A DNA stretch of 64,000 bases, from assembly GCF_000514815.1 (NCBI RefSeq), contig NZ_AZWQ01000010.1:244791-308790 (forward strand). Reading direction: 5' to 3'. The position numbers and the translations under genes are program-made. The stretch comes from Salinispora fenicalii (GTDB taxonomy: Bacteria; Actinomycetota; Actinomycetes; Mycobacteriales; Micromonosporaceae). Every line of letters begins with the position of its first letter. The first letter of the stretch is position 1. Of this stretch, positions 57,483 through 64,000 are shown piece by piece. The notes below the pieces were generated by a model. The model was not told where the DNA came from. It did not search any database and saw only the letters and a program-made list of their open reading frames with translations.

Positions 57483-57542
57483 ATGGCGTTGACGGGGCAG
57501 CTGGCACCGGTGTCCCCGGTTGTCCGAGCACAGTCGGACTGA
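57483..57542 (+). CDS. possible 19-codon leader open reading frame
   Basis: ATG 57483 opens a 19-codon frame (MALTGQLAPVSPVVRAQSD) and its TGA is four bases before the GTG at 57547 in the AlgH frame. TATGGT ends seven bases upstream of the ATG, so a leaderless mRNA would start with this peptide and could hand ribosomes on to the AlgH gene, which lacks a clear ribosome-binding site. Evidence is positional only. Confidence 0.25.
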   Translation: MALTGQLAPVSPVVRAQSD

Positions 57543-57555
57543 CGGGGTGTCCGGC

Positions 57556-58146
57556 ATGCAGGAAGAGGGGCGGGCGATCGACGGGCAGGCGACGGAGTCG
57601 ATGGCCGGGCGGTTGCTGGTTGCGGCACCGACGTTGAAGGATCCGAACTTCGACCGGACCGTGGTGCTGCTGGTCGCCCACGAGCCGGGCGGGGCGCTGG
57701 GCGTCGTTCTCAACCGGGCCACCGAGATTCCGGTGGCGGAGGTGCTCGGCGACTGGGGCGAGTTGGCCCGCGACCCGGCCGTGGTCTTCGAAGGGGGTCC
57801 GGTGCAGCCGGATTCGGCGATCTGCCTCGCTCGGATGCGCCACCCGCTGCGCCCGATGAAGAGCTTCCAGCAGATCTCCGGTGCGGTCGGCACGCTCGAC
57901 CTGACGGTGGACCCGGCGCAGCTGCGAGAGAGCATCGCCGGCATCCGGGTCTTCGCCGGCTACTCCGGGTGGGATTCGGGCCAGCTGGAGCAGGAGATCG
58001 CAGGGGGCTCCTGGTTTGTCCTGGACGCGTTGCCCGGCGACGCCTTCGTCGATCGTCCGGACGACCTGTGGCCTATGGTGTTGCGCCGGCAGGGCGGCAT
58101 GATGGCGGCGGTGGCGCACTTCCCGGCGGACGTAGCGCTCAACTGA
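57556..58146 (+). CDS. YqgE/AlgH family protein
   Basis: A 196-residue member of the UPF0301 (YqgE/AlgH) family. The hallmark MAGRLLVAAPTLKDPNFDRT is followed by VVLLVAHEPGGALGVVLNRA, FEGGPVQPDSAICLAR and VFAGYSGWDSGQLEQEIAGG. The molecular function is unknown; in Pseudomonas it was tied to alginate regulation, but that does not carry over. The start could be ATG 57556, GTG 57547 or ATG 57601; 57556 is used as a middle choice. It lies 91 bases upstream of tRNA-Ala. Confidence 0.9.
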   Translation: MQEEGRAIDGQATESMAGRLLVAAPTLKDPNFDRTVVLLVAHEPGGALGVVLNRATEIPVAEVLGDWGELARDPAVVFEGGPVQPDSAICLARMRHPLRPMKSFQQISGAVGTLDLTVDPAQLRESIAGIRVFAGYSGWDSGQLEQEIAGGSWFVLDALPGDAFVDRPDDLWPMVLRRQGGMMAAVAHFPADVALN

Positions 58147-58237
58147 GCCGGCGCGGTGGCAGGGCACCCCGCGCGCTGACCGCGCCGGTCGGCGTGTGTA
58201 TAGTTCTCCCGTGCCCGGGCGACCGGGTAGTGCACAG

Positions 58238-58310
58238 GGGGCCGTGGCGCAGCTGGTAGCGCACCACACTGGCAGTGTGGGGGTCAGGGGTTCGAGTCCC
58301 CTCGGCTCCA
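58238..58310 (+). tRNA. tRNA-Ala (anticodon GGC)
   Basis: A 73-base cloverleaf. The acceptor GGGGCCG (58238) pairs with CGGCTCC (58303-58309), and the third pair is G-U, the alanine identity element. The anticodon GGC (58271-58273) sits in the loop of a CCACACT/AGTGTGG stem. The T-arm is AGGGGTTCGAGTCCCCT. CCA is not encoded. The tRNA is the probable attachment site of the degraded element that follows. Confidence 0.95.
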
Positions 58311-58316
58311 CCCAAG

Positions 58317-58359
58317 AAAAAGCCCTGGTGGGAGACAGCATCTCCCACCAGGGCTTTTT
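58317..58359. terminator. perfect bidirectional terminator after tRNA-Ala
   Basis: AAAAAGCCCTGGTGGGAGA and its exact complement flank the loop CAGCA (58336-58340), giving a 19-bp perfect stem with A5 and T5 ends. It works on both strands and separates the tRNA from the convergent integrase remnant. Confidence 0.93.
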
Positions 58360-58365
58360 GAATTG

Positions 58366-58648
58366 TCACTCTCGTGGACCGCTATGTGCTAGATCCGTGC
58401 CAGACCACGCGCTGATCTTGCCCGATGCCTCTTCGTTCAAGGCGTCTAGTGCGGCTGCGATGGCGAGATCGCGGTCACAGGTTGTGTGCTCCTAGAGCAT
58501 CGCCGCTCGGGTGCTCGAATGACCGATGCGCCATCAGTTCCTTGAGCGTCGCGTCGCTCTGCGCCGACCATGTGCTGTCCGTGTGCCGAAGGTCGTGAAG
58601 GTGCAGGCCGAGATCGGTCGGGATGCCGGCGGTGGCCAAGGCCTTCGA
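58366..58648 (-). pseudogene. tyrosine-recombinase (integrase) C-terminal remnant
   Basis: The minus strand reads SKALATAGIPTDLGLHLHDL then RHTDSTWSAQSDATLKELMA, which is the R-box side (HLHDLRHT) of a phage-type integrase. After ELMA the frame shifts by one. The next frame gives GHSSTRAAML, a TAG codon, EHTTCDRDLAIAAALDAL, and ends at TGA 58366. In intact relatives that position is the catalytic tyrosine (LYxH). So the gene has lost its N-terminus, is frameshifted, and has an amber codon at the nucleophile. It lies next to tRNA-Ala, as integrases do. Confidence 0.8.
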
Positions 58649-58714
58649 AGGTCCCGTTGGTGTAACGGGTGCACTACGATACCGTCCCTAAACCCCTCGA
58701 TCTCAGCGGTGAGC

Positions 58715-61387
58715 ATGAACAAGACGGAGCGTGAAGAGATTCGTCGCCTCGCGGCGGACTTCAGCCAGTGGAGCCACCGCGCCGAGGACGTGCAGGACTG
58801 GCGCCAGGCTGTCGTAGAGGCAGCCACCCGCGACGAAAAGACCATGCGGGCGCGGAGCGTCATAGTGGGTCAGGCCGGGCAGGCTGCCTGGCGTGTACTC
58901 ACACTCCAGAGGAGTGACGCCGGAGTTGTTAGGCGCCTCTGGGAGCGCGCGACGCTCCCCGCGCTGACCGCTGCTGACCACACGCTGCTGCACCTTCTCA
59001 CGGCGGACGCGCCCCGCGCCGTCACCGAGGTCGCGCCGATGCTCGGGATGCGCCGTTTCTTCGCCGGGTCGGCAAAGAAGCAGCTGGCGGAGGCGGCCGG
59101 TGAGTTACTACGTGCCCACCATGCGCTGCTTCTCCGGAGCGACGGCCCCGGTCGACTTGAACGGTTTGGCGCCTTCACTGCGCCCGTCGACCCCCGACGT
59201 CTCGGGTTCCAGACCCTACTCGATCCCGCCCTCCGCTTTGACCTCGTCTCCGAGCGGACGGGCCCGGCACCAGAGATCCTGGACCGGCCAGTCATCGACG
59301 GGCTGCCGGAAGCGCTGGACGCCATCGCGAAGGTCGTCGCAGGCGAAGCCTCGTACAGATCGGCGGCCCACGACGCGGGTGAGAAGGTGAGACGTGCCGA
59401 GGTCCAACGGATCCTGAATGAGATGTCTGTGGATGCGCTGAAGGCCGCTACCCGGGATCGCCTCCGGCTGGGGTCACTCGCCGAGGCGGGGGTCAGCACG
59501 GTGCAGGGGGTGCTGGACTGCGGCTGGTCCCTCCAAGCGCTACCGGGCGTCGGCGAGACCTCCGTGCGGCGCATGCTCGGCGCAGCGCAGACCCTTTGGC
59601 AGGCGACCTACGACGAGATGCCGGTCCGTATTGACATCAATCACCGTCATCCTGAAACCACCCAGCTGCTGCGTTGCCTCGCCGAATGGGACTCGTGTCG
59701 GCAGACCCGAGGTGCGGCTGCGGACCTTGAGCGTGCATCGGAACTCGCACCGCTGCGAGCCGCGATCGACAGCGAGACCACTCACCTGCTTGTGATCCCG
59801 ACCAGGCAACTCCCGACAGCTGGACTCTCCGAGAGCATCCAGATGGTCAAGCGGAGAGCCGAACTGCTGAGCGTGTCGTCCGGATCGCGCCGGAGGAACG
59901 CTGGTGCGGATCCGTGGGATGACTTCCTCGCTCGGCCTGCTGACTACTTCGCCATGCTCGCCGAGATGGGGTTCGTCACCGAAGACGAGAACGCGTCGCA
60001 TGGCGATCTCCCCGAAGAGATCGTTCAGGCGGTCCGCGACCAAGCGCTCAACGGCGAACACCTGACGGCGTCGCTGCGCGGCTACCAGAGCTTCGGGGCC
60101 CGCTTTGCCTTGGTGCAGCGCAAGGTCATTATCGGGGACGAGATGGGACTCGGCAAAACCGTCGAGGCGATCGCCGTCCTCGCGCACCTGCGCAGCAGAG
60201 GCAAGACACACTTCCTCGTCGTTTGTCCGGCCGCGGTGGTGACCAACTGGGTCCGTGAGGTCGTCGCCAAGTCGAAGCTGCGAGCGTGCCGAGTCCATGG
60301 TCCGGAGCGCGAACGCGCAGCCCGAGCGTGGATGCGTGATGGCGGGGTTGCCGTGACCACGTATGAGACCCTGGCGTGGTGGGAACGCGCGCTGCGGGAA
60401 CTCCACGACCTCGCCTGTGTCGTCGTGGACGAGGCCCACTACATCAAGAACCCTCAAGCGCAGCGGACGATCCGAACCAAGCGGCTTGTTGAGAGATCGG
60501 AACGCGCGATCCTGCTCACCGGCACGCCGCTGGAGAACCGGGTCGACGAGTTCCGCAACCTGGCCTCCCACGTACGCCCGGACCTCACCGTGGACGCCAG
60601 CGACCTGTCGCCGCGGACGTTCCGCAGGCAGATCGCGCCGGCGTACCTGCGCCGCAATCAGGAGGACGTGCTGACCGAACTTCCGGAGTTGATCGAGGTC
60701 GAGGATTGGCTGCCCCTCTCCGGGGCGGACAGCTCGCGGTATCGGGGCGCGGTCGAGCACGGGAACTTCATGGAGATGCGCCAAGCGGCGATGCTCGAAG
60801 GACCGCAGTCCACCAAGATGCAGCGCCTGATCGAGATCGTCCGCGAAGCGGAAGAGAACGGGCGCCGGGTGATCGTGTTCTCCCACTTCAGGGAGGTCCT
60901 CGGCCTGGTCGCCCGGTTGTTGCCCGGGCCGGTGTTCGGGCCACTCACCGGCTCCGTACCAGCCGGCCAACGCCAGCAGATGGTGGACCAGTTCTCGTCC
61001 GCTCGGCACGGCGCCGTCCTCGTGGCCCAGATCGTCGCCGGCGGCGTCGGGCTCAACATCCAGTCCGCGTCCGTCGTCGTCATCTGTGAACCGCAGCTCA
61101 AGCCGACGACCGAGGCGCAAGCCGTCGCCCGTGCGCACCGGATGGGACAGGTGCAGTCTGTGCAGGTACACCGGCTGCTGTCCGAGGACGGCGTAGACCA
61201 GCGAATCACCGAACTGCTGGCGGGGAAGAAGCGGATCTTCGATGAGTTCGCCCGGGTCAGCGAGATGGCTGACTCGAGTCCGGAGGCTGTGGACTTGTCC
61301 GAGACGGAGCTCGTCCGGCAGGTCGTGGCAGCCGAGCGTCAACGCCTGTCCGCACGTGCTTCCGCTCAGACTGGCGCAGCCGGGTAA
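58715..61387 (+). CDS. SNF2-family helicase with helix-hairpin-helix domain
   Basis: An 890-residue DNA-dependent ATPase. The N-terminal 240 or so residues are helical and unfamiliar. A helix-hairpin-helix (LAEAGVSTVQGVLDCGWSLQ, then ALPGVGETSVRRML) spans about residues 250-292. The SNF2 core follows: motif I GDEMGLGKTVEAIAVLAHLR (about 474), motif II VVVDEAHYIKNPQAQ (about 571), motif III LLTGTPLENRVDEF, and the second RecA lobe VIVFSHFREVLGLVARLL with VAGGVGLNIQSASVVVICEP and QAVARAHRMGQVQSVQVHRL. ATG 58715 is used; GTG 58709 is possible. In a genomic island beside a dead integrase and a ShosTA-like pair, it is probably a defence or mobile-element protein. Confidence 0.88.
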   Translation: MNKTEREEIRRLAADFSQWSHRAEDVQDWRQAVVEAATRDEKTMRARSVIVGQAGQAAWRVLTLQRSDAGVVRRLWERATLPALTAADHTLLHLLTADAPRAVTEVAPMLGMRRFFAGSAKKQLAEAAGELLRAHHALLLRSDGPGRLERFGAFTAPVDPRRLGFQTLLDPALRFDLVSERTGPAPEILDRPVIDGLPEALDAIAKVVAGEASYRSAAHDAGEKVRRAEVQRILNEMSVDALKAATRDRLRLGSLAEAGVSTVQGVLDCGWSLQALPGVGETSVRRMLGAAQTLWQATYDEMPVRIDINHRHPETTQLLRCLAEWDSCRQTRGAAADLERASELAPLRAAIDSETTHLLVIPTRQLPTAGLSESIQMVKRRAELLSVSSGSRRRNAGADPWDDFLARPADYFAMLAEMGFVTEDENASHGDLPEEIVQAVRDQALNGEHLTASLRGYQSFGARFALVQRKVIIGDEMGLGKTVEAIAVLAHLRSRGKTHFLVVCPAAVVTNWVREVVAKSKLRACRVHGPERERAARAWMRDGGVAVTTYETLAWWERALRELHDLACVVVDEAHYIKNPQAQRTIRTKRLVERSERAILLTGTPLENRVDEFRNLASHVRPDLTVDASDLSPRTFRRQIAPAYLRRNQEDVLTELPELIEVEDWLPLSGADSSRYRGAVEHGNFMEMRQAAMLEGPQSTKMQRLIEIVREAEENGRRVIVFSHFREVLGLVARLLPGPVFGPLTGSVPAGQRQQMVDQFSSARHGAVLVAQIVAGGVGLNIQSASVVVICEPQLKPTTEAQAVARAHRMGQVQSVQVHRLLSEDGVDQRITELLAGKKRIFDEFARVSEMADSSPEAVDLSETELVRQVVAAERQRLSARASAQTGAAG

Positions 61388-61653
61388 CGCCGCGAGCATA
61401 AGAGGCGGCGGGACAGAGTTCTCACACCGCCTCCAACGCAATCGTTCGCAACGGGGCCGGGAGTGGCGATACGGCGTATGGCCGAACGCGAGGCAGGGAA
61501 GCTGGGGCCTGCGTCGGCGCGCTGGGTGCCGCCTTGGCTCCGTCAGGGTGCCTCCGGCGGGGGCGTTCCGGCTCCAGGAAGGCAGTGGGCCGTCTGCGTC
61601 TGCCGGCTCCGTGGTCGGCTGTCGGCGGCGGACGGGATGGCGAGTGTTCCTGA

Positions 61654-62409
61654 TCAGTCTTCAGCTGCGCACCGTGTGGTATTGAAGACCGGGCTAGCAA
61701 CTGCGTTGAGCAACTGCCTGGCCGGCACGTTGTTCGGATCCACGTGGCGGCCGAGGACGACGACGGCCACGGTGGTGGCACCGGCGACCTTCAGGGCGTG
61801 CGCCAGAGATTGGGTCCGGGCACCCGTCGTCCAGGTGTCCTCGAGGACCAGTGCATGAACGGGTGCGCGTGACGCGGGCAGGACGGTCGTGAACCAGTCG
61901 GCGTGGAAGTCGTGATCATCCGGGCCGTAGCTCGGGTTGATCGTGCTGGTGATCCGAGGCAGCCGGAGCCGGTCACCGACAAGGTTGGCGAGCGGATGTG
62001 CCCCAGCGCGGCTGCGGGCGCTCGGGACGGTGATCAGGTGTGTTGGGGAGGCACCGGTACGGACCGTTACACAGGGGAGATGGTCGCGCAGGAAGAGCAG
62101 CAGGAGCGCGAGCAAGCTCCGCTGAGCCTGCTCGGACGGAGCTGTGCCCTTGTAGGTCCGGAGGTTGTGGTGATGCTGTGAGGTGCGTGGCGAGTAGGAG
62201 ATCGGTAGGACGAGGTCGGCGAGGACGCCCTGGGACCGGGTGAGGTGGCTCTGGCAGCGGAAGCAGAGCGAGTAGCCCTCGTTTCGCGTTCCCCGGCACG
62301 TCGGGCAGATCCACGGGTATGCCGGTAGCGGGTTGCGCAGATAGCCGCGCTGGACCTCGACGTGTCGGCTGATGATGGTCCAGCGCTGGTCAGCGGAGGG
62401 CGAGGTCAG
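61654..62409 (-). CDS. ComF-like phosphoribosyltransferase (ShosT-like)
   Basis: A protein of about 251 residues. Two zinc knuckles are CPTC (about 35-38) and CFRC (49-52). A PRTase domain follows, with the PRPP loop LVLEDTWTTGARTQSLAHAL; the paired acids are E-D instead of D-D. No ATG, GTG or TTG stands near the expected start. CTG 62409, seven bases after GGAG and inside the last 20 bases of the DprA-like gene, is the best candidate; a TTG further upstream would overlap far more. The DprA-PRTase pairing matches ShosTA, in which the PRTase is the toxin and the DprA-like protein the antitoxin. This role is inferred from family and context. Confidence 0.75.
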   Translation of the reverse strand: MTSPSADQRWTIISRHVEVQRGYLRNPLPAYPWICPTCRGTRNEGYSLCFRCQSHLTRSQGVLADLVLPISYSPRTSQHHHNLRTYKGTAPSEQAQRSLLALLLLFLRDHLPCVTVRTGASPTHLITVPSARSRAGAHPLANLVGDRLRLPRITSTINPSYGPDDHDFHADWFTTVLPASRAPVHALVLEDTWTTGARTQSLAHALKVAGATTVAVVVLGRHVDPNNVPARQLLNAVASPVFNTTRCAAED

Positions 62410-63304
62410 GGAAGTTCTCCAGGCCGGCGTCGGTGGGCTGGTAGCTGAGGATGTCTTCGACGGCCTCCAGCAGCTGCGCGGTGCCGTGGACAACGTAGAC
62501 GCCCGGGTTCTCGGCGAACGTCTTTGCCCAGTTGCGTCGCATGACCTGGCTCGTGAGCACGACGGGACGGCCATGTTGGAGGGCAAGTCGGGCCTGGATC
62601 CGTGCTCCGCTGGTCTCACCCGCCTCGACAACGACCGTCGCGACTGCGTACCCACTCATGACGGCGTTGCGCATGGGGAAGCTCTGCCTGCTCGGTGGGG
62701 CGTCGGGCCAGAACTGGGAGATGACGAGTCCGACCTCGGCAATGTGGTCCTGGAGACGCTGGTTCGCCGAGGGGTAGTACCGGCGGATTCCCGTGCCGAT
62801 GACCGCGACCGTGCGTCCACCTGCCTCCAGCGCAGCTGAGTGTGCGGCGGTGTCGATGCCGGCGGCCAGCCCGCTGACCACGGTCACCCCGCGGCCTGCC
62901 AGGGTAGTGGCGATTGCTCGGGCGATCCGCAGCCCTTCCGCATGGGCCTTGCGACTGCCGACGACGGCCACTGCCTGATCGTGAACCCGTAGATCACCTC
63001 GGCTGAACAGGAGCGGGGGCATCTCCCTGATGCCGAGCAGCTGGGCAGGGTAGGTGTCGTCAAAGAAGGCGTGGACGCCGATTCCATCCGCTTGCCAGCC
63101 GGTGATCTCGGCGGCGGCAGCGCTGATCAGCTCGGTGGTTGAATCTCTGTTCGGGAAGAGCGTGTCGGAGTGGCCGACCGTATGGTCGAGGACTGCCTTG
63201 GCGCTGCCGTTCTCCTGGATGTCGAGAGCGATCTCCGACCAACGTGCGTGAGGCCGGCGAAGTAGCGCGACCAGGGAGGCCCGCTCGATCGTCGCCGTGT
63301 CCAT
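62390..63304 (-). CDS. DprA-like Rossmann protein (ShosA-like)
   Basis: A 304-residue protein with the DprA/Smf fold: VAVVGSRKAHAEGLRIARAI, TVVSGLAAGIDTAAHSAALE, GGRTVAVIGTGIRRYYPSAN and QSFPMRNAVMSGYAVATVVV. The first 110 residues are an unfamiliar helical domain. It is not in the usual dprA position beside topA or rnhB and comes paired with a PRTase, so a ShosTA-type role fits better than competence. ATG 63304 is chosen because TACGAT ends seven bases upstream (63312-63317); ATG 63310 is an alternative. A LexA-like box lies 88 bases upstream. Confidence 0.85.
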   Translation of the reverse strand: MDTATIERASLVALLRRPHARWSEIALDIQENGSAKAVLDHTVGHSDTLFPNRDSTTELISAAAAEITGWQADGIGVHAFFDDTYPAQLLGIREMPPLLFSRGDLRVHDQAVAVVGSRKAHAEGLRIARAIATTLAGRGVTVVSGLAAGIDTAAHSAALEAGGRTVAVIGTGIRRYYPSANQRLQDHIAEVGLVISQFWPDAPPSRQSFPMRNAVMSGYAVATVVVEAGETSGARIQARLALQHGRPVVLTSQVMRRNWAKTFAENPGVYVVHGTAQLLEAVEDILSYQPTDAGLENFPDLALR

Positions 63305-63391
63305 GGGCATGATCGTAGGCCTTGGGCTGCGTTCCTGGCTCAGCCATCCTGGCCGGTGCTGAGGTCGGGAACCTCGAGCGGACGTGATCGT

Positions 63392-63407
63392 TGGAACATA
63401 TGTTCGA
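63392..63407. promoter_or_regulatory. LexA (SOS) box candidate
   Basis: TGGAACATATGTTCGA matches the actinobacterial SOS consensus TCGAAC-N4-GTTCGA at 11 of 12 fixed bases and contains the perfect palindrome GAACATATGTTC (63394-63405). It lies 88 bases upstream of the DprA-like start and about 190 bases upstream of the rightward gene at 63596. Confidence 0.65.
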
Positions 63408-63595
63408 TTCGCACTGGAATCAAGGCTGAATCGGCGTTGAGTGACCGATCTTGCTTGTCTTGCAGTCCCAGTAGCGCGAAGGCTGGATGGCCAACCGGGC
63501 CCACCCGGAGGGGCGCCCGAATCGAGGGCCCCTCCAGGGGCCAGCTCCGTCGTGATGTTTCCCGATCGTTTCACGGACGGTCCGGAGGAGTCGGC

Positions 63596-63913
63596 GTGAC
63601 ATGGGTAGACCCGGACCGGTGGGCGCCGCTGACCTGCGAGTCCGGCGTGGGTATGGACGTCACTGACGTCAGGTTGATGCCGGTCTGGGGTGTGGTCGGG
63701 GGCACGGTGGCGGCGGAATCCCGGCCGCCGTCGGGGCGTTACACCCTGCGTACGACCGAGCAGGCGTCCCGCCGATGGCGGATGCCAGCCGGGTCAGCTC
63801 CCGGGAATGGTGGTGGCCGGCCGGTCGTTACATCTGGACCCGGCGCCGTATGTGTGTGCCTCTCTGGTGAGGCCCACGGTCGCCGACCCCTTCTTCTCTT
63901 CTTGTTCTTTTGA
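63596..63913 (+). CDS. hypothetical 105-residue protein
   Basis: GTG 63596 is preceded five bases away by GGAGGAG (63584-63590), one of the best ribosome-binding sites in this part of the window. The protein (MTWVDPDRWAPLTCESGVGM) is high in GC at third positions through the first two thirds. It ends in a run of Leu/Phe (RRPLLLFLFF), which may mark a frameshift or a true hydrophobic end. I do not recognise a family. A hairpin follows shortly after the stop. Confidence 0.45.
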   Translation: MTWVDPDRWAPLTCESGVGMDVTDVRLMPVWGVVGGTVAAESRPPSGRYTLRTTEQASRRWRMPAGSAPGNGGGRPVVTSGPGAVCVCLSGEAHGRRPLLLFLFF

Positions 63914-63941
63914 GCGCCGGACGGTGCTTGCACCCCTTTGC

Positions 63942-63963
63942 CGCCCGAACCCCCCTTCGGGCG
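63942..63963 (+). terminator. hairpin near right window edge
   Basis: CGCCCGAA (63942-63949) pairs exactly with TTCGGGCG (63956-63963) around six cytosines. It is 28 bases after the stop of the 105-residue gene, consistent with a terminator lacking a U-tract. Confidence 0.5.
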
Positions 63964-64000
63964 TGCGTGTGATGGGTGTCGACCCCCGAATGGAGCATCC

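Overview
The window is very GC-rich (roughly 70%) and gene-dense, with many GTG/TTG starts and strong third-position GC bias. It carries coenzyme F420 biosynthesis genes, a WhiB protein, MtrA/MtrB/LpqB and DUF3499. This points to a high-GC actinomycete, most likely a member of the Micromonosporaceae (Salinispora/Micromonospora type). The genus is an inference from gene content and gene order; no search was run.

Layout. 1-9.3 kb holds sugar-nucleotide and lipid genes: a partial UDP-glucose dehydrogenase, an acyl-CoA dehydrogenase, a hotdog thioesterase, acetoacetyl-CoA synthetase, a TIGR03089-type protein, a GT4 glycosyltransferase and mannose-1-phosphate guanylyltransferase. 9.2-18.7 kb holds a Nudix hydrolase, the F420 genes (fbiA, fbiB, fbiC), a WhiB2-type regulator, a degenerate zincin and DUF3499. 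28.3-46.9 kb resumes this conserved block: phosphomannomutase, Trm112, SIS isomerase, CDF transporter, manA, ahcY, mtrA-mtrB-lpqB, comF, hpf, secA, an Rv3235-like gene and a small HTH protein. The order closely follows the Rv3274c-Rv3235 region of Mycobacterium tuberculosis, so this is a conserved actinobacterial neighbourhood.

Between DUF3499 and phosphomannomutase (18.7-27.3 kb) sits an accessory insertion. It has a broken class III aminotransferase, a DGPF protein with an ECF42-type sigma factor, an aldehyde dehydrogenase/DUF779 operon with a GAF regulator, a second aldehyde dehydrogenase and a compositionally different oxidoreductase.

47-58.3 kb holds DUF6912, a membrane protein, pruA, a PadR regulator, prfB, ftsE-ftsX, smpB and ssrA (trans-translation), a lipoprotein, MTA phosphorylase, an AlgH protein and tRNA-Ala(GGC). 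MTA phosphorylase and ahcY both recycle by-products of SAM use. The manB, manA and manC genes together supply GDP-mannose.

58.3-64 kb looks like the remnant of an element integrated at tRNA-Ala. A dead tyrosine recombinase abuts the tRNA terminator. It is followed by a helix-hairpin-helix SNF2 helicase, convergent with a DprA-like gene overlapping a ComF-like phosphoribosyltransferase. The last pair resembles the ShosTA anti-phage/toxin-antitoxin module, and a near-perfect LexA box lies in its upstream region. This is the most interesting part of the window.
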